This document shows, one piece after another, positions 50,258 to 59,066 of a stretch of DNA of 64,000 nucleotides. The position numbers and the translations under genes are program-made. The notes under the pieces are model-generated. The model saw only the letters and a program-made list of their open reading frames with translations, did not search any database and was not told the origin of the DNA. Position 1 is the stretch's first letter; each line of letters opens with the position of its first letter. Source of the DNA: Pseudomonas sp. 21 (lineage in GTDB: Bacteria; Pseudomonadota; Gammaproteobacteria; Pseudomonadales; Pseudomonadaceae); assembly GCF_000955805.1 (NCBI RefSeq), contig NZ_JYOA01000011.1:10786-74785 (forward strand), in the 5' to 3' direction.

Positions 50258-51592
50258 TCACTCGCCCTTCAGGCCGTACTTCTTCACCTTGTCGAACAGC
50301 GTGGTCTTGGCCATGCCCAGGGCGTGGGCGGCCTGGCTGAGGTTGCCGGCGTGGCGTTCCAGGGCGGTGGACAGCAGGCTCTTCTCGAAGGCTTCCACGG
50401 CTTCGGCGAAGCGCGGCTCGCCGGCGTCCGGGCCGAGGTTGCCGCCGGCCAGCACCGGCAGGCCGAGGGCGAAGCGTTCGGCGACGTTGCGCAGTTCGCG
50501 TACGTTGCCCGGCCAGTCGTGGGCCATCAGGGTGGCGGCGGTGGCGTTGTCGATGGCGGGCGCCGGGCGGTCGAAGCGCAGCGAGGACTGCTGCAGGAAG
50601 TGCTCGAAGAGCATCAGGATGTCTTCGCGGCGTTCGCGCAGCGGCGGCAGGTTCAGGGTGATGACGTTGAGGCGGTAGTAGAGGTCGCTGCGGAAGGCGC
50701 CTTCGCGGCCCATGACGGCGAGGTCGGATTTGGTCGCGGCGATTATCCGGCAGTCCACGCGGATCAGTTCATTGGAGCCCAGGCGTTCCAGCTGCTGTTC
50801 CTGCAGCACGCGCAGCAGCTTGATCTGCAGGTTCAGCGGCATGCTCTCGATCTCGTCGAGGAACAGGCTGCCGCCGTCGGCGTGCTCGATCTTGCCGATC
50901 CGGCGCTTGCCGGCGCCGGTGAAGGCGTGGGCCTCATGGCCGAAGATTTCGCTGTCGATCAGGCTTTCCGGCAGGCCGCCGCAGTTGAGCGCGACGAAGG
51001 GCTTGGGCTGGCGCCGGCTGGAGTCGTGCAGGCAGCGCGCGACCAGTTCCTTGCCGGTGCCGGTCTCGCCTTCGATGAGCACGTTGGCGGAGGTGTCGGC
51101 GACGTTGGCGATCAGCTCGCGCAGCGCCTGCATGGCCGGCGAGCGGCCGATCAGCCGGCTTTCCAGGGCCTGCTTGCCGGCGAGCTGGCGGCGCAGCTGG
51201 CTGACTTCGCGGGTCAGCGCGCGCTGGGCCAGGGCGCGGCGTGCGGTGTCGACCAGCTTCTCCGGGGAGAAGGGCTTCTCCATGAAGTCATAGGCGCCGT
51301 CGCGCATGGCCTTGACCGCCATGGCGATGTCGCCATGGCCGGTGATCAGCACCACCGGCAGGCTGGGGTCGCGTTCCTTGAGCTTTTCCAGCAATTGCAG
51401 GCCGTCCATGCCGGGCATGCGGATGTCGCTGACGACGATGCCGGGGAAGTCGGCGCCGACTTTCTTCAGCGCTTCCTCGGCGCTGCCCACGCTGTCGGTC
51501 TCGATGTCCTCCAGGGCCAGCGCCTGCTGGCAGCCGAGCCGTACGTGCGGGTCGTCCTCGACGATCAGGACGCGCAGGGATGGATCGCTCAT
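50258..51592 (-). CDS. aauR: Sigma-54-dependent response regulator AauR
   Basis: 444 aa. Receiver domain with phospho-acceptor Asp56 (IVVSDIRMPGMDG), AAA+ domain with Walker A GETGTGKE (175-182) and GGSLFLDEIES, and a C-terminal Fis helix-turn-helix (GNLSQAAHALGMAKTTLFDK). The sigma-54 contact loop reads HAFTGA (222-227) instead of GAFTGA. Acts with AauS to activate the aat operon in response to acidic amino acids, binding TTCGG-N4-CCGAA sites. Overlaps the aauS stop by ATGA. Assignment as AauR rather than DctD rests on the aat/ggt context. Confidence 0.9.
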   Translation of the reverse strand: MSDPSLRVLIVEDDPHVRLGCQQALALEDIETDSVGSAEEALKKVGADFPGIVVSDIRMPGMDGLQLLEKLKERDPSLPVVLITGHGDIAMAVKAMRDGAYDFMEKPFSPEKLVDTARRALAQRALTREVSQLRRQLAGKQALESRLIGRSPAMQALRELIANVADTSANVLIEGETGTGKELVARCLHDSSRRQPKPFVALNCGGLPESLIDSEIFGHEAHAFTGAGKRRIGKIEHADGGSLFLDEIESMPLNLQIKLLRVLQEQQLERLGSNELIRVDCRIIAATKSDLAVMGREGAFRSDLYYRLNVITLNLPPLRERREDILMLFEHFLQQSSLRFDRPAPAIDNATAATLMAHDWPGNVRELRNVAERFALGLPVLAGGNLGPDAGEPRFAEAVEAFEKSLLSTALERHAGNLSQAAHALGMAKTTLFDKVKKYGLKGE

Positions 51593-53544
51593 GCGGGTGT
51601 CTCCAGGGCGGGCAGCAGCGGCAGGTGCAGCTCGAACGCGGTGCCGCCGGTTTCCGGGTAGGCCACGCCCAGGGAACCGCCGGCGGCGGTGGCGAGGCTG
51701 GCGGAAAGGGTCAGGCCCAGGCCCAGGCCGAGTTCGCCGGGCTTGGTGGTGAAGAAGGGCTCGAACAGGTGCACGCGGGCATCCGGCGGAATGCCGGGTC
51801 CGTTGTCGCGCACCACCAGGCGGTAGTGGCCGTCGCCTTCGCTGCGGCCTTCCAGCCAGAGCTGGCGGTCGGCTTGCGGGCCCATGGCGTCCAGGGCGTT
51901 GGCGATCAGATTGACCAGGATCTGTTCCAGGCGCGTCTGGTCGATGGCCAGGTGCGCATCGGGGTAGTCGCGGTGCAGGATCACCGGCACTTCGGAAAGC
52001 CGCCCCTGCAGCACCATCACGGCGGCGTCCACCGCCTTGCTCAAGGTCGCCTGGCCGTGGTCGTCGGCGCGCCGGGCGAAGGCGCGCAGGCTGGCGGTGA
52101 TGCGGCCCATGCGGTCGACCATCTCGGCGATGGCTTCGAGGTTGCTGCTGGCGACGTCGAGCTTGCCGCGCTCAAGGAAGCGCACGCTGTTGCTCGACAG
52201 GGTGCGCAGTGCCGCCAGCGGCTGGTTGAGTTCGTGGGCGATGCTGGTGGACATCTGCCCGATCACCGCCAGCTTGCCGGCCTGCACCAGGCGGTCCTGG
52301 GCCTTGCGCAGGGTGTCCTCGGCCTGCCGGCGTTCGCGGATCTGTTCGCGCAGGTGCTGGTTGCTGGCGCGCAGGTCGGCGGTGCGCTCGGCGATGCGGC
52401 GCTCCAGGGCGTTGTTGGCCTGCTCCAGTGCCTCACGGGCGGCGAGGCGGGTGGCGATGACCTTGCGCCGCTCGTTCCAGGCGATCAGCAGGAAGGCGAA
52501 CAGGGCGAAGCCGACGGCGGCCAGCACGCCGTGCATCAGCGCTTCGCGGCGCAGGTCGGCCAGCGGGGTGAGCAGGGTGAAGTTCCACGGCGTGTCGCTG
52601 AGCTGGCGCGTCTGCATCAGGTAGCTGAGCGGCTTGTGGCTGTCGGCGTGCTCGCCGGGCGGGAAGCTGATTTCCTCGACGCCGTCGCCCAGTGGCTGGC
52701 GCGACAGCGGCTGCCATTCGTTGAGCGCCCACCAGTAGTACTGCAGGCTGCGGGCGAGGCGTTCCTTGTCCTGGTCGCTGAGCGGACGCACGGCCTTCAG
52801 GCGCAGGGCGGGGTCGCTGGAGAGGATGATGATGCCGTTCTCGTCGCTGACGAAGGCTTGCAGGCGCGCCTTCTCCCAGCGCTCCTCGAGGGATTCCATG
52901 CGCACCTTGACCACCGCCACGCCGACGATCCTGCCGCCATGCACCAGGCCGTGGGCGAGGTAGTAACCGGGCTCGCCGGTGGTGCTGCCGATGCCGTAGA
53001 AGCGGCCGGGGCGGCCATTCACCGCTTCCTGGAAATAGGCGCGGAAGGACAGGTCTTCCCCCAGGTAGCTGTCGGCGTCCTGCCAGTTGCTGGTGGCCAG
53101 CACGCGGCCGGAGGTGTCCAGCAGGTAGACGGCGCGGCTGCCGGCGCGGCGGTTGAGGCCTTCCAGGTAATGGTTGACGCGGTCGCGGTGCAGCGGCGTC
53201 GGGTCTACCAGCAGGCGGCTGACGCTGCCTTCGAGTTCCAGCAGGCTGGGCAGGTAGGTGTAGCGGCTGATCTCGCTTTCCACGCCGCGGGCGTGCAGCT
53301 CCAACTGGCGCTCGCCGGATTCGATCAGGCTGCGGGTGCCGGCGCCTTCGCTGATCAGGTAGCCGCCGTAGCCGAAGCCCAGGGTGAGCAGGAGCAGCAG
53401 GAAGGGCAACAGGTAGTTGCGCACGAGGCGTGGCTTCACGGTGAGCGGCGGCGGCAATGGGCTGGAAGCGCATTGCAGCACAGTCGCCGGGGCCGAGCCA
53501 GCCCAACGCCGGGGGGCGGCGATGGACTGGCTCGGGTACCACAC
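51589..53544 (-). CDS. aauS: Sensor histidine kinase AauS
   Basis: Up to 651 aa. Two membrane helices (YLLPFLLLLLTLGFGYGGYL at ~44-63 and LAAVGFALFAFLLIAWNE at ~345) flank a ~280-aa periplasmic Cache-like sensor domain of the DctB type. Then come a coiled-coil linker, H-box STSIAHELNQPLAALRTLSS, N-box NLIANALDAMG and G-boxes DNGPGIPP and GLGLGLTLS. The true start is uncertain: the frame opens at a GTG (53544) and an internal GTG at 53439 sits just before the first helix. An inserted repeat element lies directly upstream. Confidence 0.9.
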   Translation of the reverse strand: MWYPSQSIAAPRRWAGSAPATVLQCASSPLPPPLTVKPRLVRNYLLPFLLLLLTLGFGYGGYLISEGAGTRSLIESGERQLELHARGVESEISRYTYLPSLLELEGSVSRLLVDPTPLHRDRVNHYLEGLNRRAGSRAVYLLDTSGRVLATSNWQDADSYLGEDLSFRAYFQEAVNGRPGRFYGIGSTTGEPGYYLAHGLVHGGRIVGVAVVKVRMESLEERWEKARLQAFVSDENGIIILSSDPALRLKAVRPLSDQDKERLARSLQYYWWALNEWQPLSRQPLGDGVEEISFPPGEHADSHKPLSYLMQTRQLSDTPWNFTLLTPLADLRREALMHGVLAAVGFALFAFLLIAWNERRKVIATRLAAREALEQANNALERRIAERTADLRASNQHLREQIRERRQAEDTLRKAQDRLVQAGKLAVIGQMSTSIAHELNQPLAALRTLSSNSVRFLERGKLDVASSNLEAIAEMVDRMGRITASLRAFARRADDHGQATLSKAVDAAVMVLQGRLSEVPVILHRDYPDAHLAIDQTRLEQILVNLIANALDAMGPQADRQLWLEGRSEGDGHYRLVVRDNGPGIPPDARVHLFEPFFTTKPGELGLGLGLTLSASLATAAGGSLGVAYPETGGTAFELHLPLLPALETPA

Positions 53545-53562
53545 GGTGCGCGCTCGCGGGCT

Positions 53563-53828
53563 TAGGGTTTGTTGGTGTTTCGGCGCGAGCCGCGTTGCTG
53601 CGCCAAATCACGCCAGGCTAGACGCGGGACGCCGGCAATGGCCATTCCCTTGCCTAGTCCCGCAACGACGCCTGGCGTGATTTGCCGCGCAACCCGAAGG
53701 GACGGAGCGGATTTTGCGCAGCGGCGTTCAATCAGTCGTTCGGATGTAATAACCATGCTTCTTCCTCGCGCCTTGCCCTGCGCAAAATTCGCTCCGTCGC
53801 GGCCGCGACGAAGCACCAACAGACCCTA
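53563..53828. mobile_element. MITE-like element with nested inverted repeats and TA flanks
   Basis: About 266 bp, non-coding. Terminal inverted repeats of ~31 bp begin TAGGGTTTGTTGGTG (53563 onward) and end in the complement of TAGGGTCTGTTGGTG (to 53828), with a few mismatches. Inside are two further inverted pairs: a perfect 14-bp pair, 53605-53618 with 53670-53683 (AAATCACGCCAGGC), and a 20/21-bp pair, 53701-53721 with 53778-53798. Both ends abut TA. Removing the element and one TA rejoins the ggt reading frame to a TAA stop. No ORF inside resembles a transposase, so mobilisation would be in trans by an IS630/Tc1-like enzyme (inference). Confidence 0.7.
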
Positions 53829-55499
53829 CTGCTTGACCACCAGCCCGACGCCGCGGCCGCGCGGATCGGAGGCGGTTTCCAGGGCGTTGCCGTTCACACG
53901 GATGGCCTGGATGTCACCCATGTTCCAGCCCTGGTCTTCCAGGGTGTAGCCCATGGCCTTGAGCTCGTCGGCGACCTTGCCGGTGAGCGGTGCGTACGCG
54001 TCGTAATAGATAGTGTCTTTCGGCAGCAGTTGGTGATGCACACGCTGCGCGGCCACGGCCTTCTCCAGGGGCAGGTGGAAGTCGTAGACGTTGTTCAGCA
54101 CCTGGAAGATCGAAGTGAAGATCCGCGAACCGCCGGGCGTGCCGAGCACCAGGCTGACATGACCGTCGCGGGTGACGATGCTCGGGCTCATGGAGGAGAG
54201 CATGCGCTTGCCCGGCTCGATGGCGTTGGCGTCGCTGCCCACTACGCCGAAGGCGTTGGCCACGCCCGGCTTGGAGCTGAAGTCGTCCATCTCGTCGTTG
54301 AGCAGGAAGCCGGCGCCCTTGACCACCACGCCGCTGCCGAAGTCCCAGTTGAGGGTGTAGGTGTTGCTGACGGCGTTGCCGTCCTTGTCGACGATGGAGA
54401 AGTGCGTGGTCTGGTGCGGTTCCAGGCCCGGGCGGACTTTCTCGGTGGCCGAGATGGCGTCCGGATTCACTTCCCCGGCGCGCTTGGCGATGTATTTCGG
54501 GTCGGTCAGCTGGGCCACCGGCACCTTGGAGAACTGCGGGTCGCCCAGGTAGTCGGCACGGTCGGCGAACACGCGCTTCTCGATCTCCGAGAGCAGGTGG
54601 ATGTACTTGGCGGAGTTCAGTTCCACGCCCTTGAAGTCGGCGGCGCGCTGTTCCTTGATGCCGATCAGCTGGGCCAGGGCGATGCCGCCGGAGCTGGGCA
54701 GCGGCGCGGTGTAGAGGGTATTGCCCTGCCAGTCGATGCGCATCGGCTCGCGCCACTGGGCCTTGTAGTCGACGAGGTCGTCGGCGGTGATCAGGCCGCC
54801 ATCCTGCTTCATCTGCGCGATGAGCAGCTTGGCGGTCTCGCCCTTGTAGAAATCGTCCGGGCCGTTGCCTGCGATGCGTTCCAGGGTCTTGGCCAGTTCC
54901 GGCTGCTTGAACACTTCGCCCGGCTTCATGGTGCCGAAGTAGTCGCCGAAGTTGGTCTTGCCGTTGAACAGCGCGATGGCGTCCTGGCGGTACTGGTACT
55001 GCTGGTCGGCGACCTTGAAGCCGCTCTGTGCGTAGCCAATGGCCGGGGTCAGCAGCTCGCTCCACTTCAGCTTGCCGAAGCGCTTGTGCGCCTCCCACAG
55101 GCCCATCACCGTACCCGGCACGCCGGCGGCCTTGGCGCCGACCAGGCTGAGGTTCTCGATCACCTCGCCTTTCTCGTTCAGGTACATGGTCTTGGTCGCG
55201 GCCTTCGGCGCGATCTCGCGGTAGTCGAGGAAGTACGGCTTGCCGTCGACGTACAGGGTCATGAAACCGCCGCCGCCGATGTTGCCGGCCTCGGGGTAGG
55301 TGACCGCGAGGGTGAAGGCGGTGGCGACCGCGGCGTCGACGGCGTTGCCGCCCTTCTTGAGGATCTCGGCGGCGACTTTCGCACCGTACTGGTCGGGGGA
55401 GGCGACCGCGCCGCCGTCGAGGGTGACGGCGAACACCGAAGAACTCGCCGCGAGGATCGCGACGCCCAGGGGCAGCTTGCTGAAGTGGAACACGCGCAT
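53826..55499 (-). CDS. ggt: Gamma-glutamyltransferase
   Basis: 557 aa. Periplasmic N-terminal nucleophile hydrolase with signal peptide (LGVAILAASSSVFA). Self-cleavage is expected before the nucleophile Thr364 (PHQTTHFSIVD); the small subunit has LNDEMDDFSS and SSMSPSIV. It hydrolyses glutathione and gamma-glutamyl compounds to release glutamate for the adjacent transporter. Its TAG stop is formed by the edge of the repeat element; before insertion the stop would have been TAA at the same codon. It lies 83 nt after aatP and is probably in the same operon. Confidence 0.95.
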   Translation of the reverse strand: MRVFHFSKLPLGVAILAASSSVFAVTLDGGAVASPDQYGAKVAAEILKKGGNAVDAAVATAFTLAVTYPEAGNIGGGGFMTLYVDGKPYFLDYREIAPKAATKTMYLNEKGEVIENLSLVGAKAAGVPGTVMGLWEAHKRFGKLKWSELLTPAIGYAQSGFKVADQQYQYRQDAIALFNGKTNFGDYFGTMKPGEVFKQPELAKTLERIAGNGPDDFYKGETAKLLIAQMKQDGGLITADDLVDYKAQWREPMRIDWQGNTLYTAPLPSSGGIALAQLIGIKEQRAADFKGVELNSAKYIHLLSEIEKRVFADRADYLGDPQFSKVPVAQLTDPKYIAKRAGEVNPDAISATEKVRPGLEPHQTTHFSIVDKDGNAVSNTYTLNWDFGSGVVVKGAGFLLNDEMDDFSSKPGVANAFGVVGSDANAIEPGKRMLSSMSPSIVTRDGHVSLVLGTPGGSRIFTSIFQVLNNVYDFHLPLEKAVAAQRVHHQLLPKDTIYYDAYAPLTGKVADELKAMGYTLEDQGWNMGDIQAIRVNGNALETASDPRGRGVGLVVKQ

Positions 55500-55582
55500 G
55501 GAACTTCCTTATTTATTCTTGTGCTTGCGGTGAGGTTGAGTGCCCCGGCGAACCCGGGCACTCGGGTGGAACAACAGCGGGA

Positions 55583-56317
55583 TCAGTGCGGCAGGATCTT
55601 GGCGAGGAACTGCTGGGTGCGCTCGGCGCGGTTCTGCAGGTCGCCGAAGAATTCCTCCTTCGGGCAGTCCTCGACGATCTGCCCGCGGTCCATGAAGATC
55701 ACCCGGTCGGCGACCTTGCGCGCGAAGCCCATCTCGTGGGTCACGCACATCATGGTCATGCCTTCGTGGGCGAGCTGGACCATCACGTCGAGCACCTCGT
55801 TGACCATCTCCGGGTCGAGCGCCGAGGTGGGTTCGTCGAACAGCATGACGATCGGGTCCATGGCCAGCGCGCGGGCGATCGCCACGCGCTGCTGCTGGCC
55901 GCCGGAGAGCTGGCCGGGGTGCTTGTGCGCATGGGCCTTGAGGCCGACGCGGTCGAGCAGCTTCATGCCCTTGTCCATCGCCTCTTCCTTGCTCCGCCCC
56001 AGCACCTTGCGCTGGGCGATGGTGAGGTTTTCGGTGATGGTCAGGTGCGGGAACAGCTCGAAGTGCTGGAACACCATGCCGACCCGCGAGCGCAGCTTGG
56101 GCAGGTCGGTCTTGGGGTTGGCGATGGAGGTGCCGTCGACGGTGATGTCGCCCTTCTGGAAGGGCTCCAGCGCGTTGACGCACTTGATCAGGGTCGACTT
56201 GCCCGAGCCGGACGGCCCGCAGACCACCACCACTTCACCCTTGGCGACCTGGGTGTTGCAGTCGGTGAGAACCTGGAAGTCGCCGTACCACTTGCTGACG
56301 TTATCGATGGAGATCAT
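55583..56317 (-). CDS. aatP: Glutamate/aspartate ABC transporter ATPase
   Basis: 244 aa. Walker [10 protein letters not shown] (34-42), signature LSGGQQQR, Walker [14 protein letters not shown], and switch His in [10 protein letters not shown]. Belongs to the polar amino acid uptake ATPases (GlnQ/GltL type). ATGA overlap with aatM. Confidence 0.95.
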   Translation of the reverse strand: MISIDNVSKWYGDFQVLTDCNTQVAKGEVVVVCGPSGSGKSTLIKCVNALEPFQKGDITVDGTSIANPKTDLPKLRSRVGMVFQHFELFPHLTITENLTIAQRKVLGRSKEEAMDKGMKLLDRVGLKAHAHKHPGQLSGGQQQRVAIARALAMDPIVMLFDEPTSALDPEMVNEVLDVMVQLAHEGMTMMCVTHEMGFARKVADRVIFMDRGQIVEDCPKEEFFGDLQNRAERTQQFLAKILPH

Positions 56318-56982
56318 ACGGTTAACCTTTTCTGCAGGCGCTTCACGCAGAGGGACGCGGCGAAGCTGATGACGAAGTAGACGAGACCGGCGAAGATCAG
56401 GAATTCATGGGGCTGGCCGATGATGTCGCCACGGGAGCGGGCGGCGTTGAGGAAGTCCATCAGGCCCACCGAGTACACCAGCGAGGTGTCCTGGAACAGG
56501 ATGATGCTCTGCTGCAGCAGCAGCGGGGTCATCTTGCGGAACGCCTGGGGCAGGATGATCAGGCGCATGGACTGGCCGTAGGTCATGCCCAGCGCATACG
56601 ACGCGCCGATCTGGCCCTTCGGGATGGCCTGGATGCCGGCGCGGACGATCTCGCAGTAGTAGGCCGCCTCGAACATCATGAAGGCCACCAGGCACGAGGT
56701 GAACGCGCCCACGGGGGTGTCCTGGCCGGTGATCCAGCGCAGGATGAAGGGCACCGCGAAGTAGAACCAGGTGATCACCAGCAGCAGCGGGATCGAGCGG
56801 AAGTAGTTCACGTAGAAGCCGGCGATGTTCGACAGCAGCTTGCTGCTGGACAGGCGCATCAGCGCCAGGATGGTGCCCAGCACCACGCCGCCCAGCACAC
56901 CCAGCGCCATCAGCTGCAGGGTGGTGATCATGCCTTCCCACAGGCCGGGGAGGGCGGGGACGATCTGGCTGAAGTCCATCAT
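56314..56982 (-). CDS. aatM: Glutamate/aspartate ABC transporter permease AatM
   Basis: 222 aa, HisM/GltK-type permease with about five helices. EAA loop in [20 protein letters not shown] ([14 protein letters not shown]). The start ATG at 56982 overlaps the aatQ stop (ATGA). Confidence 0.94.
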   Translation of the reverse strand: MMDFSQIVPALPGLWEGMITTLQLMALGVLGGVVLGTILALMRLSSSKLLSNIAGFYVNYFRSIPLLLVITWFYFAVPFILRWITGQDTPVGAFTSCLVAFMMFEAAYYCEIVRAGIQAIPKGQIGASYALGMTYGQSMRLIILPQAFRKMTPLLLQQSIILFQDTSLVYSVGLMDFLNAARSRGDIIGQPHEFLIFAGLVYFVISFAASLCVKRLQKRLTV

Positions 56983-57725
56983 TTACCTCCCACGGAGATC
57001 AGGCCCGGCACAGCGACTTTCTTCTCGACCATGCGCATGATCAGCATCAGGCTCATGTTCAGGGTGAAGTAGATCGCGGTGGCGAGGGTGAAGGCCTCGA
57101 ACAGGTTGGCGCTGAACTCGGCGGTCTGCTTGGTCTGCGCCAGCAGTTCCATGAGGCCGATCAGCGAGGCCACCGAGGAGTTCTTGAAGACGTTGAGGAA
57201 TTCCGAGGTCAGCGGCGGAATGATGATCCGGAAGGCCTGCGGCAGCAGCACGTAGCGGTACACCGCCGGCAGGCGGAAGCCCACGGCGCTGGCGGCGGCG
57301 AGCTGACCCTTGGGCAGCGCCTGGATGCCGGTGCGCACCTGCTCGCAGACCCGCGCGGCGGTGAACAGGCCCAGGCACACGACGACGCTGATGAAGGCCG
57401 AGGTTTCCGGGGCGATGCCCAGCTTGAACCAGTCCTGGATCGGCTGCGGCAGGTAGTCCGGCACCAGGAAGTACCAGAGGAACAGCTGCACCAGTAGCGG
57501 CACGTTGCGGAACAGCTCCACGTAGGCGGTGGCGATGCCCGACAACCAGCGGTTGGGCAGGGTGCGCATCACGCCCAGCAGCGAGCCGAGCGCCAGGGCG
57601 ATGACCCAGGCCGCGAGCGACACGGCGATGGTCCAGCCCAGGCCGGTGATGTACCAGTCCAGGTAGCGTTCGTCGCCGATCCCGGTGGACTTGAAGAACA
57701 CGCCCCAGTCCCAGTTGTAATCCAT
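56979..57725 (-). CDS. aatQ: Glutamate/aspartate ABC transporter permease AatQ
   Basis: 248 aa, GltJ-type permease with a characteristic N-terminus (MDYNWDWGVFFKSTGIGDER) and EAA loop VCEQVRTGIQALPKGQLAAA. The ATG at 57725 is chosen over the longer in-frame ORF, which is non-coding upstream. Pairs with AatM to form the membrane channel. Confidence 0.94.
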   Translation of the reverse strand: MDYNWDWGVFFKSTGIGDERYLDWYITGLGWTIAVSLAAWVIALALGSLLGVMRTLPNRWLSGIATAYVELFRNVPLLVQLFLWYFLVPDYLPQPIQDWFKLGIAPETSAFISVVVCLGLFTAARVCEQVRTGIQALPKGQLAAASAVGFRLPAVYRYVLLPQAFRIIIPPLTSEFLNVFKNSSVASLIGLMELLAQTKQTAEFSANLFEAFTLATAIYFTLNMSLMLIMRMVEKKVAVPGLISVGGK

Positions 57726-57850
57726 GACGGGTTTCCCCTCGATTGCTTTGCACGGTGGCTTGGTACGGTACGGGGCCGGATGCGGGCGCAAGGCCGCCCG
57801 CCACCCGCGGGTAGCGGGTGTTCCGGCATCGTCAGATTGGAAGTTGGGCC

Positions 57851-57873
57851 GGGAGCGCATGGCTTGCGCTCCC
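57851..57873 (-). other. Intercistronic hairpin between aatJ and aatQ
   Basis: GGGAGCGC-ATGGCTT-GCGCTCCC without a T run, in the 194-nt gap after aatJ. It is likely to stabilise the aatJ mRNA 3' end and give more binding protein than permease, as in many ABC operons. The rest of the gap holds no gene. Confidence 0.6.
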
Positions 57874-57919
57874 GATCCCCCGCGTGGCTACGCCTTGTGG
57901 GCGCAGCCGCGCGCGACCG

Positions 57920-58828
57920 TTACATCTGCTCGGCAGACTTGTCGGTCGGATTGGCGATCAGCTTCTTGAGCTCATCACTCATCGGGAAGTTGAGGTTCAG
58001 GTTCTTCGGCGGGATGGGCTGCATGAACCACTTGTCGTAGATCTTGTTGACCTCACCCGAGGCGAAGGTGTCGGAGATGGCCTTGTCGACCACCTTCTTG
58101 AACGGCGCGTCGCCCTTGCGAACCATGCACGCGTAGATCTCGTAGGACTGCGGCTTGCCGACCACGTGCCAGTCGTCGGGCTTCTTGGCCTTGGCCATTT
58201 CACCGTAGAGCAGCGCGTCGTCCATCATGAAGGCCACGGCACGGCCGGATTCGAGCATCAGGAAGGACTCGCCGTGGTCCTTGGCCGAGATGATGTTCAT
58301 GCCCATCTTCTGGTCGGCGTTCATCTGCTTGAGCAGGCGCTCGGAAGTGGTGCCGGCGGTGGTCACCACGTTCTTGCCCTTGAGGTCCGGGAAGTCGTTG
58401 ATGCCGGAGCTGGTCTTGGTCAGCAGGCGGGTGCCGACCTCGAAGATGCCGACGGAGAAGTCGACCTGCTTCTGGCGCTCGAGGTTGTTGGTGGTGGAGC
58501 CGCACTCGATGTCCACGGTGCCGTTCTGCACCAGCGGGATACGGGTCTGGGAGGTCACCAGGTTGTAGCGGACCTTCAGGTCAGGAACGTTCAGCTCTTT
58601 CTTCAGGGCTTCGACGACCTTGATCTGCAGGTCGTGGGAATAACCTTCCGGCTGACGCGGGTCGCTGCCGAGGTAGGAGAAGGGGATGGAGGCGTCACGG
58701 TGGCCGAGAACGATGGTGCCGGAGTCCTTGATCTTCTTCAGGGTACCGGTGAGTTCTTCGGCGACGACGGGAGTGGCGAGCAGGGCCGCGACAATGGCGA
58801 CGCCCAACGCACGGGGTGCGAAACGCAT
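57920..58828 (-). CDS. aatJ: Glutamate/aspartate periplasmic binding protein
   Basis: 302 aa. Signal peptide (LGVAIVAALLATPVVAEEL) and SBP family 3 domain (GTIVLGHRDASIPFSYLGSD, then VDIECGSTTNNLERQKQVDF, a motif typical of GltI/AatJ). First gene of aatJQMP-ggt. It has its own sigma-54 promoter and AauR sites upstream. Confidence 0.95.
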   Translation of the reverse strand: MRFAPRALGVAIVAALLATPVVAEELTGTLKKIKDSGTIVLGHRDASIPFSYLGSDPRQPEGYSHDLQIKVVEALKKELNVPDLKVRYNLVTSQTRIPLVQNGTVDIECGSTTNNLERQKQVDFSVGIFEVGTRLLTKTSSGINDFPDLKGKNVVTTAGTTSERLLKQMNADQKMGMNIISAKDHGESFLMLESGRAVAFMMDDALLYGEMAKAKKPDDWHVVGKPQSYEIYACMVRKGDAPFKKVVDKAISDTFASGEVNKIYDKWFMQPIPPKNLNLNFPMSDELKKLIANPTDKSAEQM

Positions 58829-58916
58829 GGAGACTACCTCGACTGGTTGTGTTTGTTATTCAGTCCTGCGCCGACGAGGCTCACTCCAGGCCGGTCGCAT
58901 GTTCGAGGTGGAGCAG

Positions 58917-58932
58917 AGCAGGCTCCGTGCCA
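58917..58932 (-). promoter_or_regulatory. Sigma-54 promoter of aatJ
   Basis: Minus strand TGGCACGGAGCCTGCT: matches TGGCACG-N4-TTGCT at all but one base, with GG and GC 10 nt apart. Predicted transcript start ~58907, leader ~79 nt. Confidence 0.85.
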
Positions 58933-59009
58933 AGGCTGTCTTTTTTATTTAACTATTTGAATTTAAACAATTATTTTTCGAGCGGCGGTGCTCGAAAAGT
59001 CCCCCGTCA

Positions 59010-59054
59010 TTCGGATATCCGGATTTTCCCGGATTCCTCGTTCGGAAAACCGAA
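59010..59054. promoter_or_regulatory. Two AauR upstream activator sites
   Basis: TTCGGAAAACCGAA (59041-59054) fits the published AauR consensus TTCGG-N4-CCGAA exactly. TTCGGATATCCGGA (59010-59023) fits it except one base. They are 31 bp (about three helical turns) apart and 79-123 nt upstream of the -24 element. Confidence 0.85.
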
Positions 59055-59066
59055 CGACAGACAGGG

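Noticed and set aside
55541-55556. GG-N10-GC match upstream of ggt
   Set aside because: The -12 region reads GGGGC instead of TTGC and the rest does not match; ggt is better explained as part of the aat operon.
58912-58927. Second, weaker GG-N10-GC match before aatJ
   Set aside because: It overlaps the far better TGGCACGGAGCCTGCT at 58917-58932.
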